From Chthoniobacterales bacterium (GTDB lineage: Bacteria; Verrucomicrobiota; Verrucomicrobiia; Chthoniobacterales; DYNR01), in contig JAOAAX010000004.1 in assembly GCA_026418675.1 (NCBI GenBank), positions 6,604-59,295 of the forward strand: a stretch of 52,692 nucleotides of DNA. Direction: 5' to 3'. The position numbers and the translations under genes are program-made. Positions 35,003-44,787 of the stretch are shown here, in pieces; within the stretch, counting starts at the first letter, position 1; every line of letters begins with the position of its first letter. The notes under the pieces are model-generated. The model saw nothing but the letters and a program-made list of their open reading frames with translations, ran no database searches and had not been told where the DNA came from.

Positions 35003-35617
35003 TTAATTAATGGAGTGCCAATTTTGGAGGAGGATTTGGGACCAAGATTCGAGTGGGTATGGGTCGTGAAGGATTTGTTGAGGGGTAAGGAATTGGGGGT
35101 TTATGAGATCGGCTTCACGGGAAGAGACTTTCGGGGAGTTAAGCGAGAATTTGTGGACGATTCCGAGGTGAACTTGGCCTACTGGATTTGAATCGTCGTT
35201 GATGAGGGCGATAATTTTTTCTGATGCGAAGCTGTTTGGGGTGGAGATTTCCTCGTTTAGTTCGCGATAGAGTGCGCGGTAGTAGGTGATTTTGTCGGGT
35301 AAGTTGTCTTGAAGGTCGGAACGGTTAATGTGGCCTCCGATGCCGATGGAGGCGAGTCTATGAAGGCGGGATTCGGCGCCAGAGGAGCCACGGAAATAAC
35401 GGAGAACTTTATCTTCAAAAGTGAAGATGCAATATGGAATGAGTTGTTTATAGGTAGGGTCGTTTTCGGCAACAAAACGTGGGAGGAATTTTGCGTTTTG
35501 AGGATTGAGCAATTCGGGTAGGTAGAGCTGTGGGGTGAGGCAAATGCCTTGGAAAGGACCGATTCTATCGAGGAGTTGAGAGGGGACAGTCCAGATTTCT
35601 TCGTTGAGATGTTCCAT
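35003..35617 (-). CDS. Nudix-type phosphoesterase-like protein
   Basis: A 204-residue protein (from ATG 35617) with a Nudix-like core: SIGIGGHINRSD around residues 89-100 and YYRALYRELNEEIS 15 residues later, with the REL-EE box partly degenerate compared with the GX5EX7REUXEEXGU consensus. Upstream VLRYFRGSSGAESRLHRLAS is typical of a small group of bacterial phosphoesterase-like Nudix proteins. Hydrolyses a nucleoside diphosphate derivative in principle; substrate unknown. An in-frame ATG at 35671 would add 18 residues without family character, so I chose 35617. Confidence 0.72.
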   Translation of the reverse strand: MEHLNEEIWTVPSQLLDRIGPFQGICLTPQLYLPELLNPQNAKFLPRFVAENDPTYKQLIPYCIFTFEDKVLRYFRGSSGAESRLHRLASIGIGGHINRSDLQDNLPDKITYYRALYRELNEEISTPNSFASEKIIALINDDSNPVGQVHLGIVHKFSLNSPKVSSREADLINPQFLTPQQILHDPYPLESWSQILLQNWHSIN

Positions 35618-35781
35618 TTTGTTTTTTTGAAAAGGTGGGTGAAAAAAATTGCACAGAATGAGCGAATGCAAAGGGAAGAAGGTGTAAAAAAAGTTATTTT
35701 GATCAGGGAAAATGCAAGCAATCTAAAAAACGGGTAGGTCAGATTTTTTGCGGGGAGTAAATTTTGGATGTGGAGGGTGAA

Positions 35782-38235
35782 TTAAGGGTAGAGGATTTTG
35801 CGTCTTGCAGCAGGGATAAGGCGGCCGAAATTTCGGATAATGGACTCTAGGTTTTCCTCTTGTTCTGATAGGGAAGGCGCGAGGGAGGGGTTTTGGGATA
35901 TAAGAGTGGGGATTTGGCTTTGGATGAGGAGTGCTGTGTTCATGATGCTGCGGATTTCGCGGAGGGTTTGTGGTTCGATGCGAGCTTCGCGTTCGAGTTG
36001 TTTGTAGTAATTATATTGATATTGGAGCCAAGAAATGGCTGAAGGGATAGCTTGTGGGCCACCAACGAGCGAGCCATCTGGTCGGAGGGCTGGAGGTGGA
36101 GGGGCATCAGTTCCATGAAGAGGGAGTGTGGTTTGTGGTCGGTCAGGGAGACCGGCGGTTTGCCTGTAGTTGCTGATAATGGTTGGGGTAATGAAGACGA
36201 TGAGGTTGCGTTTATTTTGTTTGCGTGTGTTATTTTTGAAGAGGTAGCCAACGGCTGGGAGGTCTTTGACGAGTGGGATGCCGCTGCGGTCCCTGCGGTC
36301 GAGAGCTTCTTCGAGACCACCTACGGCGAGGGTGTAGCCGCTAGCGACCTGGAGTGTCGCTTGGTAGATACGAGATGAGGTGATGGGATAGGAATTTTCG
36401 CCTGTGCCGGTATTGATGCGGGCTTCGCCGATAAGGCTTGAGATTGTGATAGAAACGCTCATGGTTACTGAACCGTCTTCCATGACTTGTGGGAGGATGT
36501 TGAGTTGAGTTCCAATAGGTAGGTAGTTGATGGTGTTGGTAGTTTGAGTAGTGCCGCTGCTCTGGGATTGTTGGCTTGAGCCGAGGATGGGCTGGTTGAC
36601 AGCATTGGAGATTGCAACTTCGCGGTTATTGACGGTGAGGACACGTGGGTATTGGACGATGCTTGTTTCGCGGTCCTGCATAAATGCGTTGATGGCGAAT
36701 GCGACATCGCTCATGCTGAGGACGGCGGTGTAAGGTGCTTCGAATTGGAGATTGCGAACGAGACGGTAATTAAAGAGGCCGGGGATTGGACTGCCGGAGC
36801 CTGGATCGCCGCGTTGAACGCCTTCGGCGTATTGGAGGCGGCCGAGGCCGGAGGAGCTGCCGATGCTGGCATCGGAGAGGCGGAAGCCAAGGCCGCCTTC
36901 GGCGAAAGTTCCAGCCCAGTTTACGCCAAGGTCTTTGCTTGGATCTTTCGTTGTCTCGAAGAATTTGACTTCGATGGCGACGAGGGGTTGCTCGCGGTCA
37001 ACGTTAGCGAGATACAAAGCGACTCGGCGGTGTTGTTCTTCGGTCGCGACGACAAAGATGGAGTTGGATTCTGGGATGTAACTAACGGCTGTTTCGAAAC
37101 TGCGGGAGGTTTGTGTTGAGGGAGATGTTTGTTGTTGGGAGCTCAAGTTTGTTTGGGTTGTGGTGCCGTTTAAGAGAGTTGCAAGATTTTGTGGAGATTG
37201 TGGTTGATTTTGTTGTTGGTTTGTATTTGCGACTTGGGTTTGTGAAGAGGAGGAAGAAATATCAACAGGCAGGCCGAGGATGGCGCGGATGTCGCGGATG
37301 ATAGTTGGTATATCGGTTGTGTAGATAAGCTGAGAACTTTGAGTTGCGAGGTTGGGGATGCTTCCCGGGGATGAAGCTGTTGATCCGCCGGTGGCACCAC
37401 TTCCGCCGGTGATTGTGATAGGAAGTGGGGATATGTGACGGAGTTTGTAAGTGCGGGGGACAAGCTCGGTTCCGCTAATACGCTCGAGGGTTCGCTGGAA
37501 CTGAACCTGCTGTTCCATTGCTGTTGCCTGCAAGCGGGCAAGCTCGTCGCGGACTTTGAGGCGTTCTTCTACACGACGGCGGTAAAACATTTCTGGGCTT
37601 CTGCTAATTACCCACACACCATCTTGATAACGGACTTGAATATCGTTTGCTTTTGCTACGGCTTCGAGCACTACGAAGGGACTTGCGCGCATGGTGAAGG
37701 TGACAAGGGAGTCATAGGAGATGGCATCAGAGGGGAGTTTGCGTTGGCCGCGGAAACTTTCGGTTGCAGAACCTTGGGAGGCTTGGTCAGAAGAAGTAGG
37801 CTGGGCTGCATTGCCGATGCCGACGGAGATGCCAATGTCCTCGGTGAAGTTGGAATCGCGGGGTTCTGCGACAGTTTCTGGAGCGAGGATGTAAGGGATA
37901 CCTGCTTCTTCGGCGAGGAAGCGGAGGACATCGCGCAAGAGAGCGCGGTCGAATTTGTAGAATTTGGCGGGTTGGCGGCGGAGTTCTTCAGCCCAGGTTA
38001 GGCCGTTGTCGTTTTGAGGGACTACAGCAAATTCGGAGTTTGAGTAGTTGGTGGGTTCGGCTGTGGAGTTAGATTGTTGTGAAGAATCGGAGCTTTGAAT
38101 GGTGGAGGGGTCTTGTCGGTTTGACGAATAAGGGGAAAATTGAGCCTGTAAAGATGATAAATTAATCCCCAAAAAAGCTATAAAAAAGACAATGAGATAG
38201 AATGGATATGAGTAAAAATGTTTATTTATATCCAT
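35782..38235 (-). CDS. Outer-membrane secretin (type II/IV pilus; Amuc_1098-like)
   Basis: A 817-residue secretin-family protein that forms the ring-shaped outer-membrane pore of type IV pili and type II secretion. The signal peptide covers residues 1-31 (ending SLQA). An N0-like segment follows (about 60-215), with STN-like pattern FDRALLRDVLRFLAEEAGIPY. The secretin core is at about 400-690: VAIEVKFFETTKDPSKDLGV, then VNNREVAISNAVNQP, SGIPLVKDLPAVGYLFKNN and NLIVFITPTII. The C-terminal 120 residues form a helical tail. In Akkermansia the matching secretin (Amuc_1098) is next to the Amuc_1099-1101 genes; here it sits 18.6 kb away. Confidence 0.9.
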   Translation of the reverse strand: MDINKHFYSYPFYLIVFFIAFLGINLSSLQAQFSPYSSNRQDPSTIQSSDSSQQSNSTAEPTNYSNSEFAVVPQNDNGLTWAEELRRQPAKFYKFDRALLRDVLRFLAEEAGIPYILAPETVAEPRDSNFTEDIGISVGIGNAAQPTSSDQASQGSATESFRGQRKLPSDAISYDSLVTFTMRASPFVVLEAVAKANDIQVRYQDGVWVISRSPEMFYRRRVEERLKVRDELARLQATAMEQQVQFQRTLERISGTELVPRTYKLRHISPLPITITGGSGATGGSTASSPGSIPNLATQSSQLIYTTDIPTIIRDIRAILGLPVDISSSSSQTQVANTNQQQNQPQSPQNLATLLNGTTTQTNLSSQQQTSPSTQTSRSFETAVSYIPESNSIFVVATEEQHRRVALYLANVDREQPLVAIEVKFFETTKDPSKDLGVNWAGTFAEGGLGFRLSDASIGSSSGLGRLQYAEGVQRGDPGSGSPIPGLFNYRLVRNLQFEAPYTAVLSMSDVAFAINAFMQDRETSIVQYPRVLTVNNREVAISNAVNQPILGSSQQSQSSGTTQTTNTINYLPIGTQLNILPQVMEDGSVTMSVSITISSLIGEARINTGTGENSYPITSSRIYQATLQVASGYTLAVGGLEEALDRRDRSGIPLVKDLPAVGYLFKNNTRKQNKRNLIVFITPTIISNYRQTAGLPDRPQTTLPLHGTDAPPPPALRPDGSLVGGPQAIPSAISWLQYQYNYYKQLEREARIEPQTLREIRSIMNTALLIQSQIPTLISQNPSLAPSLSEQEENLESIIRNFGRLIPAARRKILYP

Positions 38236-38401
38236 TAATGAATGGGAAGGAAAACTTAGCTTAAGATGATTTGATTATCGGAAATTTTGAATTTGTTGTA
38301 AGCAAAAAAGTTATAAGCAAATATTAAAGATTGAACAGATTTGTTGTCATGCAGAAAATGTTGTCAGCTGAAAGTTTGCGATGTAGCCGGAGAGCGATGT
38401 T

Positions 38402-39868
38402 ATGAAAAAGAAGGAAGAATATGTTGCGACGATTGGTTTGGAGGTGCACGTTCAGTTGAAGACGCGGACGAAGATGTTTTGCGGGTGTGCGGTGGAATTT
38501 GGTGCTGAGCCGAATACGAATGTTTGTCCGGTGTGTTTGGGTTTGCCAGGGTCATTGCCAGTGATGAATGAGGAGGCACTTCGGCTGACAGCTTTAGCTG
38601 GCTTGATGTTTGGTTGTGAAATTGGGCCGGTATGTAAGTTTGATCGGAAGAATTACTTTTATCCGGATATGCCAAAGAATTACCAGATTTCGCAATATGA
38701 TATGCCGTTTTGTTTAGGTGGGGAGGTTCCTCTTCATACGCTTGCCTACCCGAAGGATGCCCAGAAGGCGATTGCAAATCCGGGAAAAAAGGTGCGGTTG
38801 GTGCGGATTCATTTGGAGGAGGATGTAGCGAAGAGTTTTCACTTAGAGAATGCAAGCGGGATTGACTTTAATCGAGCTGGGACTCCTTTGTTGGAGATTG
38901 TATCGCGCCCGGATATCGAAACGCCGGAGGAGGCGTTTGCTTATTTGACAGTTTTGCAGCAGGTGATGGTTTATGGTGGGGTAAGCGATGCGGATATGGA
39001 GAAGGGGCAGATGCGTTGTGATGTGAATGTTTCGGTGAGGCGTGTTGGGGATGAGGGGCTTGGAACGAAGGTGGAGTTGAAGAATTTGAATTCGATAAGT
39101 GGGGTGAGGCGGGCGTTGGCGTATGAGATCAGGCGGCAGATTGAGGTGTTGTGCGGGGGAGGCCGATTGGAGCAAGAGACTCGAAGGTGGGATGATGCAC
39201 AAGGGGAGACGGTTTTGATGAGGACGAAGGAGTCTGCCCATGATTATCGGTATTTTCCGGATCCGGATTTGATGCCAGTGAAGACGGAACGCTTTGTAGC
39301 CGAAGCTAGAGGGCGGATGCCGGAATTGCCGTGGGCAAAAAGGGAAAGGTTTGTAAAGCAGTATGGCGTAAGTGAGTATGACGCGGGGGTGCTTGCAGAT
39401 GATTTGGCGCTTGCAGCTTATTTCGAGCGTGCGGCAGCAGGCTCAAAGAAGCCCAAGGCGGTAGCGAATTGGTTGCTGAATGATGTGTTGAGTGCACTTT
39501 CATCGGCTGGAAAGGGGATTGGGGACTGTCCAGTTTCGCCCGAGGGACTTTTGGAGCTTGTGGATACGATTGAAAGCGGGGTGATCAGTGGACGGCAGGG
39601 TAAGGAGGTTTTTGCTGAAATGTTTGCGACGGGGAAGCGTGCTAGCCAAATTATTGAGGAGAAGGGGTTGAAGCAGTTGAGTGATGTGGGTGCTTTGGAG
39701 GTTCTGTGCGAGCAGGTGATTCGGGATAATCCAGGACCTGTGGCGGATTATCGTGCGGGTAAGGCGGCGGCAATAAACTTTCTGAAGGGACAAGTGATGA
39801 AGCTTTCAAAGGGGAAGGCGAACCCAAGCGTGGTAAGTGAGATTTTGGAGAAGAAGTTAGCTGGGTGA
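38402..39868 (+). CDS. gatB: Aspartyl/glutamyl-tRNA amidotransferase subunit B
   Basis: Subunit of the GatCAB complex that amidates Glu-tRNA(Gln) and Asp-tRNA(Asn). 488 residues, usual length. Opening motif IGLEVHVQLKTRTKMFCGC, zinc/tRNA-binding CPVCLGLPGSLPV, and KNYFYPDMPKNYQISQYD with DFNRAGTPLLEIVS follow. GatB-Yqey C-terminal region at about 330-488. GGAG precedes the ATG at 38402 by 9 bases. gatA and gatC are not in the window, so the complex's genes are dispersed. Followed 63 bases later by the ketoacyl synthase. Confidence 0.96.
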   Translation: MKKKEEYVATIGLEVHVQLKTRTKMFCGCAVEFGAEPNTNVCPVCLGLPGSLPVMNEEALRLTALAGLMFGCEIGPVCKFDRKNYFYPDMPKNYQISQYDMPFCLGGEVPLHTLAYPKDAQKAIANPGKKVRLVRIHLEEDVAKSFHLENASGIDFNRAGTPLLEIVSRPDIETPEEAFAYLTVLQQVMVYGGVSDADMEKGQMRCDVNVSVRRVGDEGLGTKVELKNLNSISGVRRALAYEIRRQIEVLCGGGRLEQETRRWDDAQGETVLMRTKESAHDYRYFPDPDLMPVKTERFVAEARGRMPELPWAKRERFVKQYGVSEYDAGVLADDLALAAYFERAAAGSKKPKAVANWLLNDVLSALSSAGKGIGDCPVSPEGLLELVDTIESGVISGRQGKEVFAEMFATGKRASQIIEEKGLKQLSDVGALEVLCEQVIRDNPGPVADYRAGKAAAINFLKGQVMKLSKGKANPSVVSEILEKKLAG

Positions 39869-39931
39869 TGTCAAGGGGGATGTTGTGGTTTGGATGGGAA
39901 AGAGGGGCGATGTTGGTTTTTATTATACAGG

Positions 39932-41170
39932 ATGATTAGGGGGGGAGAACGGATTGTGGTGACAGGGGTTGGAGTTGTGGCCAGTGGGGCAAGGAGTTCG
40001 AGGGAACTATTTGAGCAAGTGATGAGGGGGCCGATTGGGGTGGAGGTGCTTGAGATTGATAGGGGTGAGCGAGTGGCATGTTTTGCGGTGAAGGAAGAAT
40101 TGGTGCGCGGAGAGATGCTTGGGAAGATTCGGCGGGAGGGTAAAGCAGATCGGATGGTGAAGCTGGGGTTGTTGGCTGCAGAGCGTGCGTGGCTAGATGC
40201 TGGCTTGGTAAGTGGTGGGTATTTGCCGGACAGAATAGCGGTTTGTGCCGGGACTGGGCGTGGCCCCATGGAGAGGATTTGGCAGTTGAGTGAGAAGGTG
40301 AGGGAGGGGGGCAAGGTGCGGCCTGGTTTTGCTGCGGAGACGAGTGTGGCGAGTTTGCATGGTGCAGTTGCAGGGGTGGTTGGTGCGCGTGGTGTGGGTT
40401 TGACATTGGCTAATGCGTGTGCGAGCGGTGGATGCGCGATTGCCTTGGGTGCGAGTTTGCTTGCGGCTGGTGAGGCAGATGTAGTTCTGGCCGGTGGAAG
40501 CGATGCAGGACTACATCCGTTTTTGGTTCGGCAGATGCTTGCGGCCGGAATTTTAGATAGGAGGTTGCCGCCTGCGCCGGTCTGCTGTCCCTACAGTGCA
40601 GAAGCGGATGGGACGATTTTAGGGGAGGGTGCGGCTTTTTTGGTTTTGGAGAGGGAGGAAGGAGCAAAGAGGAGAGGGGCGGGCGTGCGAGGGTGGTTAG
40701 CTGGGTGGGGTATTGCTTCGGAAGGAAGTTGTGAACATGTGGAGGCTGGAGGGGGTAGGGCTCTTCGGATTGCAACAAGAGTTGCTCTGGAGCGGGGAGG
40801 TATTGAGTTTAATGAAGTGGGGTATGTTAACACCCATGGGACGGGGACTCGAGTGAATGACGATGTTGAGGTGGAATTTTTGTGGGAATTTTTGGGTAGT
40901 GGTAACAAGAAAGCCAAATGGAGCTCAACGAAACCCGTTACTGGGCATTGCCTGGGAGCAACGGGAGCTCTTGAAGCAGCGGTATGTATTGAATCTCTAC
41001 GTGCTGGAGTTGCTCCAGTGAATTGGAATTGTGAGAAAAAGAGAGACGATTTGCCAGAGGGGCTTGTTCTTAAAAGCGGCGAGAGGATTCCAGGGAGATA
41101 TACAATCTCGCTGTCGTATGGTTTTTGGGGGAGCGGGGTCTGTTTAGTTTTCGGAAGGGTAGAAAATTAA
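39932..41170 (+). CDS. Beta-ketoacyl-ACP synthase (FabF-like)
   Basis: Thiolase-fold condensing enzyme of 412 residues. Catalytic Cys163 is in NACASGGCA, His302 in THGTGTRVND and His339 in KPVTGHCLGATGALEA, the usual Cys-His-His triad of KAS I/II. The N-terminus VVTGVGVVASGA and the C-terminus SLSYGFWGSG are typical. I start at ATG 39932, seven residues before VVTGVG; the upstream TTG at 39890 would add 14 uncharacteristic residues. No ACP, ketoreductase or malonyltransferase gene is nearby, so whether it makes ordinary fatty acids or a specialised chain cannot be told from context. Confidence 0.88.
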   Translation: MIRGGERIVVTGVGVVASGARSSRELFEQVMRGPIGVEVLEIDRGERVACFAVKEELVRGEMLGKIRREGKADRMVKLGLLAAERAWLDAGLVSGGYLPDRIAVCAGTGRGPMERIWQLSEKVREGGKVRPGFAAETSVASLHGAVAGVVGARGVGLTLANACASGGCAIALGASLLAAGEADVVLAGGSDAGLHPFLVRQMLAAGILDRRLPPAPVCCPYSAEADGTILGEGAAFLVLEREEGAKRRGAGVRGWLAGWGIASEGSCEHVEAGGGRALRIATRVALERGGIEFNEVGYVNTHGTGTRVNDDVEVEFLWEFLGSGNKKAKWSSTKPVTGHCLGATGALEAAVCIESLRAGVAPVNWNCEKKRDDLPEGLVLKSGERIPGRYTISLSYGFWGSGVCLVFGRVEN

Positions 41171-41574
41171 GGGTAGGTGGCTTCTACGGTAAGCTGTATG
41201 CCTCCTCGGGCTGAGAATTCCCCAATGACAGTCATTCGGCGGGGTTGGCAGCAGGAGACAAGGTCATCTAAAATTTTGTTTACGATTTGCTCGTTGAATG
41301 CAGGGTAGTTGCGGAATCCTGCAAGGTAAAATTTGAGAGATTTTGTTTCAATGCATGAAGCGTGGGGGATGTAACGAATTTTAATTTGAGCAAAATCCGG
41401 CTGACCAGTGACTGGGCATAGGGAGGTAAAATCTTGGCAATCCAATGTGATCCAATAATCGCGGTTGGGGGAACGGTTGGGGAAAGTTTCTAATATGGAT
41501 GCGTCGGGATGGGTAGGGAATTGAGAGTTTTGCTTTCCAAGTAGACGAAAGTCTGGGTATTCTGCTTTTGACAT
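41167..41574 (-). CDS. queF: NADPH-dependent 7-cyano-7-deazaguanine reductase
   Basis: Reduces preQ0 to preQ1 in queuosine synthesis. 135 residues, the short monomeric-domain type. Catalytic Cys is in FTSLCPVTGQPDFA and the motif CIETKSLKFYLAGFRN (QueF signature with E-x-KSLK) is clear. C-terminus GGIQLTVEATYP. It converges on the ketoacyl synthase with a 4-base overlap of stops (41167-41170). The 39 bases upstream hold no evident preQ1 riboswitch. Other queuosine genes are not in the window. Confidence 0.95.
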   Translation of the reverse strand: MSKAEYPDFRLLGKQNSQFPTHPDASILETFPNRSPNRDYWITLDCQDFTSLCPVTGQPDFAQIKIRYIPHASCIETKSLKFYLAGFRNYPAFNEQIVNKILDDLVSCCQPRRMTVIGEFSARGGIQLTVEATYP

Positions 41575-41613
41575 TTTTTGATATTTGATTCGTAAAAAGT
41601 GGAGAAGCTAACG

Positions 41614-44043
41614 TTATTTGTTTTGGGGTGGATTGGGTAGTGGTGATTCAGTGGGTGAGAGGGGGTGTTCTTGGAGAGGTGGATTTGGTTGAAGTTGGAT
41701 TTTTGCTTCAGCAAGGGCAGCTTCGAGTTCGAGGTTGTAAGCTTGTAATTGGGCTTCAGCTCGTTTGCGGTTAGTTATGTCCTCTTTGATAGCGACGAAA
41801 TGGGTGATTAGATTGTTGTTGTCCGAAACTGGATAAATACGGATGGATTCCCAGTAATAGGTTCCGTTTTTATGGCGATTAATGAGCTCACCGTGCCAAG
41901 GTTTACCGCTGAGTATAGTTTGCCAAAGTTGGGAATAAATTTCAGGGGGATTTTTTGGTGACTTAAAAATTCTGGGATTTTTCCCAAGTAGTTCATGGGG
42001 TGAATAACCAGTCATATTGCAAAGTGCAGGGTTCGCATAAATAATTTTGCCAGTGATGTCAGTAATGAGGATTGCAGAGGAGCTTTGTTCGACAGCACTT
42101 GAAAGAAGTCGCATTTGTTGCTCAGAACGGCGTTTTTGTGTGATGTCTTCGATGAAAGAATATGCGAGACGATTTCCATATTGGTCAGTTTCAAGGATTG
42201 AATGGAAGGTGATGAGAATTTGTGAGCCGTCCTTTCTAAGGAAGGCTTTTTCAACAGGGCCGCAGCGGCCGGTTTGTTGGAGGGATAGAAGGGCAGCATT
42301 GTCAACAGAGGAATACCCGGGTGGAGTTATATCCCAGAAAGTTTTTTGTGTGAGTTCTTTTTTTGAGTAACCTGTAGCTTGAGCTAGAGCATCGTTAACA
42401 GCAACGAATCGGCCTGTTTCAATGTCAGTAATAGCCATGCCAATTGAGGCTATGTTGAAAAGCTTGCGAAAGCGTTCTTCGTGTAGGCGCATAGTTTCTT
42501 CTGCTAACTTTCGTGGTGTGTCGTCTTGTATATAGCCTTGGAACCCGATGACTTCGTTTTTTTCGTTACGCAGAACTCGCGTATGATCAAGGAACCAACG
42601 ATATTCCCCCGAACGGGTGCGCATGCGATAATACTGTTCGTAGAAGTTGTTGTTATTCTGAATGTGGTCTTGGACCTCCTGTTCAATTCTGGGGAGGTCT
42701 TCTGGGTGGATTAGCGAGCTATATCGAAAACTCTCAGCAGTGAGTTCTTCGGGGGAGTATCCTAAAATTGAAGAGACGTTTGAAGAGACACGGCGGACAG
42801 GCCATCCGGGTTGATTTGCCCATTCTATTGTGAAAACTGGTCCGGAATTAAAGAGGTCGCGCTCGCGTTGGAGGGAGAGTTGAGTGAGTTTTTGTTCTGT
42901 TATATCAAGGACAGTTCCGACAATTTTGCCCTCTTCTATTCTGGAAGTTTCAGCTCGTTCTCGCATCCAGCGAACTTCGCCGTCAACAATTATGCGATGT
43001 TCGATTTCATAGGTTTGGCCGGAATCGAGAGCATTTTGCCATGCTTTCCGAACGAGTTCACGGTCATCGGGATGAACTGTTGAGAAGAAAGTTTCCGCAT
43101 TTACAGGAGTGCCGACTGGGATTCCAAACATGAGGTAGGTTTGTTCAGACCACTCGAGATTACCGGTAGAGAGTTCGATGATCCAATGACCGAGCTTAGC
43201 AATGCGTTCTGCTTCGCGCAGGCGATCAACGTTTTTTAGGAGTTGGAGATTATTTTGACTTTTTTTTGATAAGTCATTGATGATAAGGAGATAAGAGAGA
43301 GTAGGAGAGGGAATAGGGTGAAATGATAGGAGTAAATTTATAGATTTCTTTGAGGGCAACTCATATTCGATTTGGGCTGAGCTTGTTACGAGGTTTTTAA
43401 GGTCGAGTTGAGAGGAAGTTGGGAAGAGTTTGGTAAAAGGGGAATTGAGGAGTTCGCTTTGATTTTTTTCCAGGAGAATTAATGCGGATGGAGAAGCGAA
43501 CTGGATGGTGAAATTTTGGTCGAGCAAAAGGATTGGAGAGTTTGTAACTTTTGAGATTAGGAGGAAAAAGTCTTTTAAATCAATTTGGGAGACTGGAGTT
43601 GGGGTGTTGGGGGTTATTCTTGAAATTAGACGATAAACGGGAGATTTTTGTTGTTTTTCTTGAATAGTTATTTTGATAAAAGCGACATTAGAGATTTGTT
43701 TGTCTTTTTTTTGGAATCGCAGAGAGAAGGTTTGATGTGTGGGAGAATTTTTTTGAAGTTGATTTGAGATGTCCTTTCTGTCGTCTGGGTGGAGGATTTT
43801 GAGGAATAGAGAGGGATCCTTATGGAATTCGTCTTGGGTGTAACCGGTATAATCCAAGCATTTTTTGTTTGTAAAAAGTAATTGGAGGTTGGTATCTAAC
43901 CACAACTCCCAATCGGGAGATGTTTCGACAAGGGTTTGAGCAAACTCGGAGAGAGAAGGTTGGGGCAAAAAAGTAGGCGAATGCTGAACTGATGAATGGT
44001 CACTTGTCTTGAAAAGTGAGGAAAATTTTTCAAAGAAATTCAT
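41614..44043 (-). CDS. Six-PAS-domain protein without recognisable output domain
   Basis: An 809-residue soluble protein consisting of about six PAS domains in series: roughly 37-145, 155-262, 275-385, 395-512, 520-637 and 642-760. Signatures include FSTVHPDDREL, LIHPEDLPRIEQE, YYRMRTRSGEYRW and YYWESIRIYPVSD; each ends in a D-(I/D)-T-type exit. The C-terminus runs through a short coil (RAEAQLQAYNLELEAAL) into a proline-rich tail. No His kinase, GGDEF, EAL or HTH domain follows, and none is missing through a visible frameshift. Its mode of signalling is unknown; it may pass signals to a separate partner. No membrane segments. Confidence 0.85.
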   Translation of the reverse strand: MNFFEKFSSLFKTSDHSSVQHSPTFLPQPSLSEFAQTLVETSPDWELWLDTNLQLLFTNKKCLDYTGYTQDEFHKDPSLFLKILHPDDRKDISNQLQKNSPTHQTFSLRFQKKDKQISNVAFIKITIQEKQQKSPVYRLISRITPNTPTPVSQIDLKDFFLLISKVTNSPILLLDQNFTIQFASPSALILLEKNQSELLNSPFTKLFPTSSQLDLKNLVTSSAQIEYELPSKKSINLLLSFHPIPSPTLSYLLIINDLSKKSQNNLQLLKNVDRLREAERIAKLGHWIIELSTGNLEWSEQTYLMFGIPVGTPVNAETFFSTVHPDDRELVRKAWQNALDSGQTYEIEHRIIVDGEVRWMRERAETSRIEEGKIVGTVLDITEQKLTQLSLQRERDLFNSGPVFTIEWANQPGWPVRRVSSNVSSILGYSPEELTAESFRYSSLIHPEDLPRIEQEVQDHIQNNNNFYEQYYRMRTRSGEYRWFLDHTRVLRNEKNEVIGFQGYIQDDTPRKLAEETMRLHEERFRKLFNIASIGMAITDIETGRFVAVNDALAQATGYSKKELTQKTFWDITPPGYSSVDNAALLSLQQTGRCGPVEKAFLRKDGSQILITFHSILETDQYGNRLAYSFIEDITQKRRSEQQMRLLSSAVEQSSSAILITDITGKIIYANPALCNMTGYSPHELLGKNPRIFKSPKNPPEIYSQLWQTILSGKPWHGELINRHKNGTYYWESIRIYPVSDNNNLITHFVAIKEDITNRKRAEAQLQAYNLELEAALAEAKIQLQPNPPLQEHPLSPTESPLPNPPQNK

Positions 44044-44112
44044 GGCACGAGAATAGGGAATTAAGGTTGTTAAAGAATTATCGAATTAACTCGTGAGTGA
44101 GGTTGGGAAAAA

Positions 44113-44781
44113 TTACCACTGGATTTGGCGAGTTTCTTGGGCTTGAGGAAGAACTGTGTTACTAGGTGTTGATGTGGGAACAGATTCAACAGAAATTTGT
44201 CCACTTTGGTTAGGAGTTTGACGAATGGGTTGAGGATTCGGGATTCTGTTAGTGAGTGGTATGGAATGTTTTTGGGGTGAGTCGCCCCAATCAATGGAGA
44301 TTGTTGTTGGGCCGTCGTTTTCAAGTTGTTGAGGATTTTGCTTAATGTTTGTCGTTTTGGTTGGGGATTGAGATTGAGGTTTTATGTATAGTAAATTGAG
44401 TTCGGCAAAAATTGGGAGCCAATCCCGCTTGGATGGCTGGACCCAGCTTCCGCTCCTGTCTGCTTTGAGCCAAATGGTGAAAGGACCAAATTCGTCGTTT
44501 TGTTTGTTGCGAAGTGTAAAAGAAAAGCTAGCACGATAAGGTGTTTCAGTATTCAATGGTTTTTCGATTGTCCCTATGGAGAATGTTACAATTTGGAAGT
44601 TAGGAAAAGTTTCGTTGAGGAGTTGCCTTAATTTAACCCTTTGATTGTATAAATTTGATTGCAAAGAGTCAAGATCTAAGAGGTTTGCTTGTTCCGCTTT
44701 TCGAGAAAGAGCAGCATTTTCTGCGCGTAGTTTTTCAATTTCTTCTTGAGAAATAGATAATTTTGTCCTCAATCCAGCCAT
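44113..44781 (-). CDS. Coiled-coil protein, probably the body of an interrupted lipoprotein
   Basis: A 222-residue open frame. An N-terminal coiled coil (about 1-55: SQEEIEKLRAENAALSRKAEQAN) precedes a beta-rich domain (ETPYRASFSFTLRNKQNDEFGPF, WLKADRSGSW) and a Pro/Ser/Thr-rich tail from about 140. I do not recognise the family. There is no signal peptide after its own ATG. The small lipoprotein frame at 44788 is in the same frame immediately upstream, separated by one TAA codon and two Lys codons, so this may be the body of one 256-residue lipoprotein gene with a nonsense codon. The ATG here could alternatively be a real start. Confidence 0.6.
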   Translation of the reverse strand: MAGLRTKLSISQEEIEKLRAENAALSRKAEQANLLDLDSLQSNLYNQRVKLRQLLNETFPNFQIVTFSIGTIEKPLNTETPYRASFSFTLRNKQNDEFGPFTIWLKADRSGSWVQPSKRDWLPIFAELNLLYIKPQSQSPTKTTNIKQNPQQLENDGPTTISIDWGDSPQKHSIPLTNRIPNPQPIRQTPNQSGQISVESVPTSTPSNTVLPQAQETRQIQW

Positions 44782-44787
44782 TTTTTT

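Noticed and set aside
36652-38001. Plus-strand open frames of 155 and 188 codons
   Set aside because: They are antisense of the secretin gene, whose domains run across them.
41575-41613. preQ1 riboswitch before queF
   Set aside because: Only 39 bases lie between queF and the neighbouring stop, and no hairpin with the preQ1-binding tail was seen.
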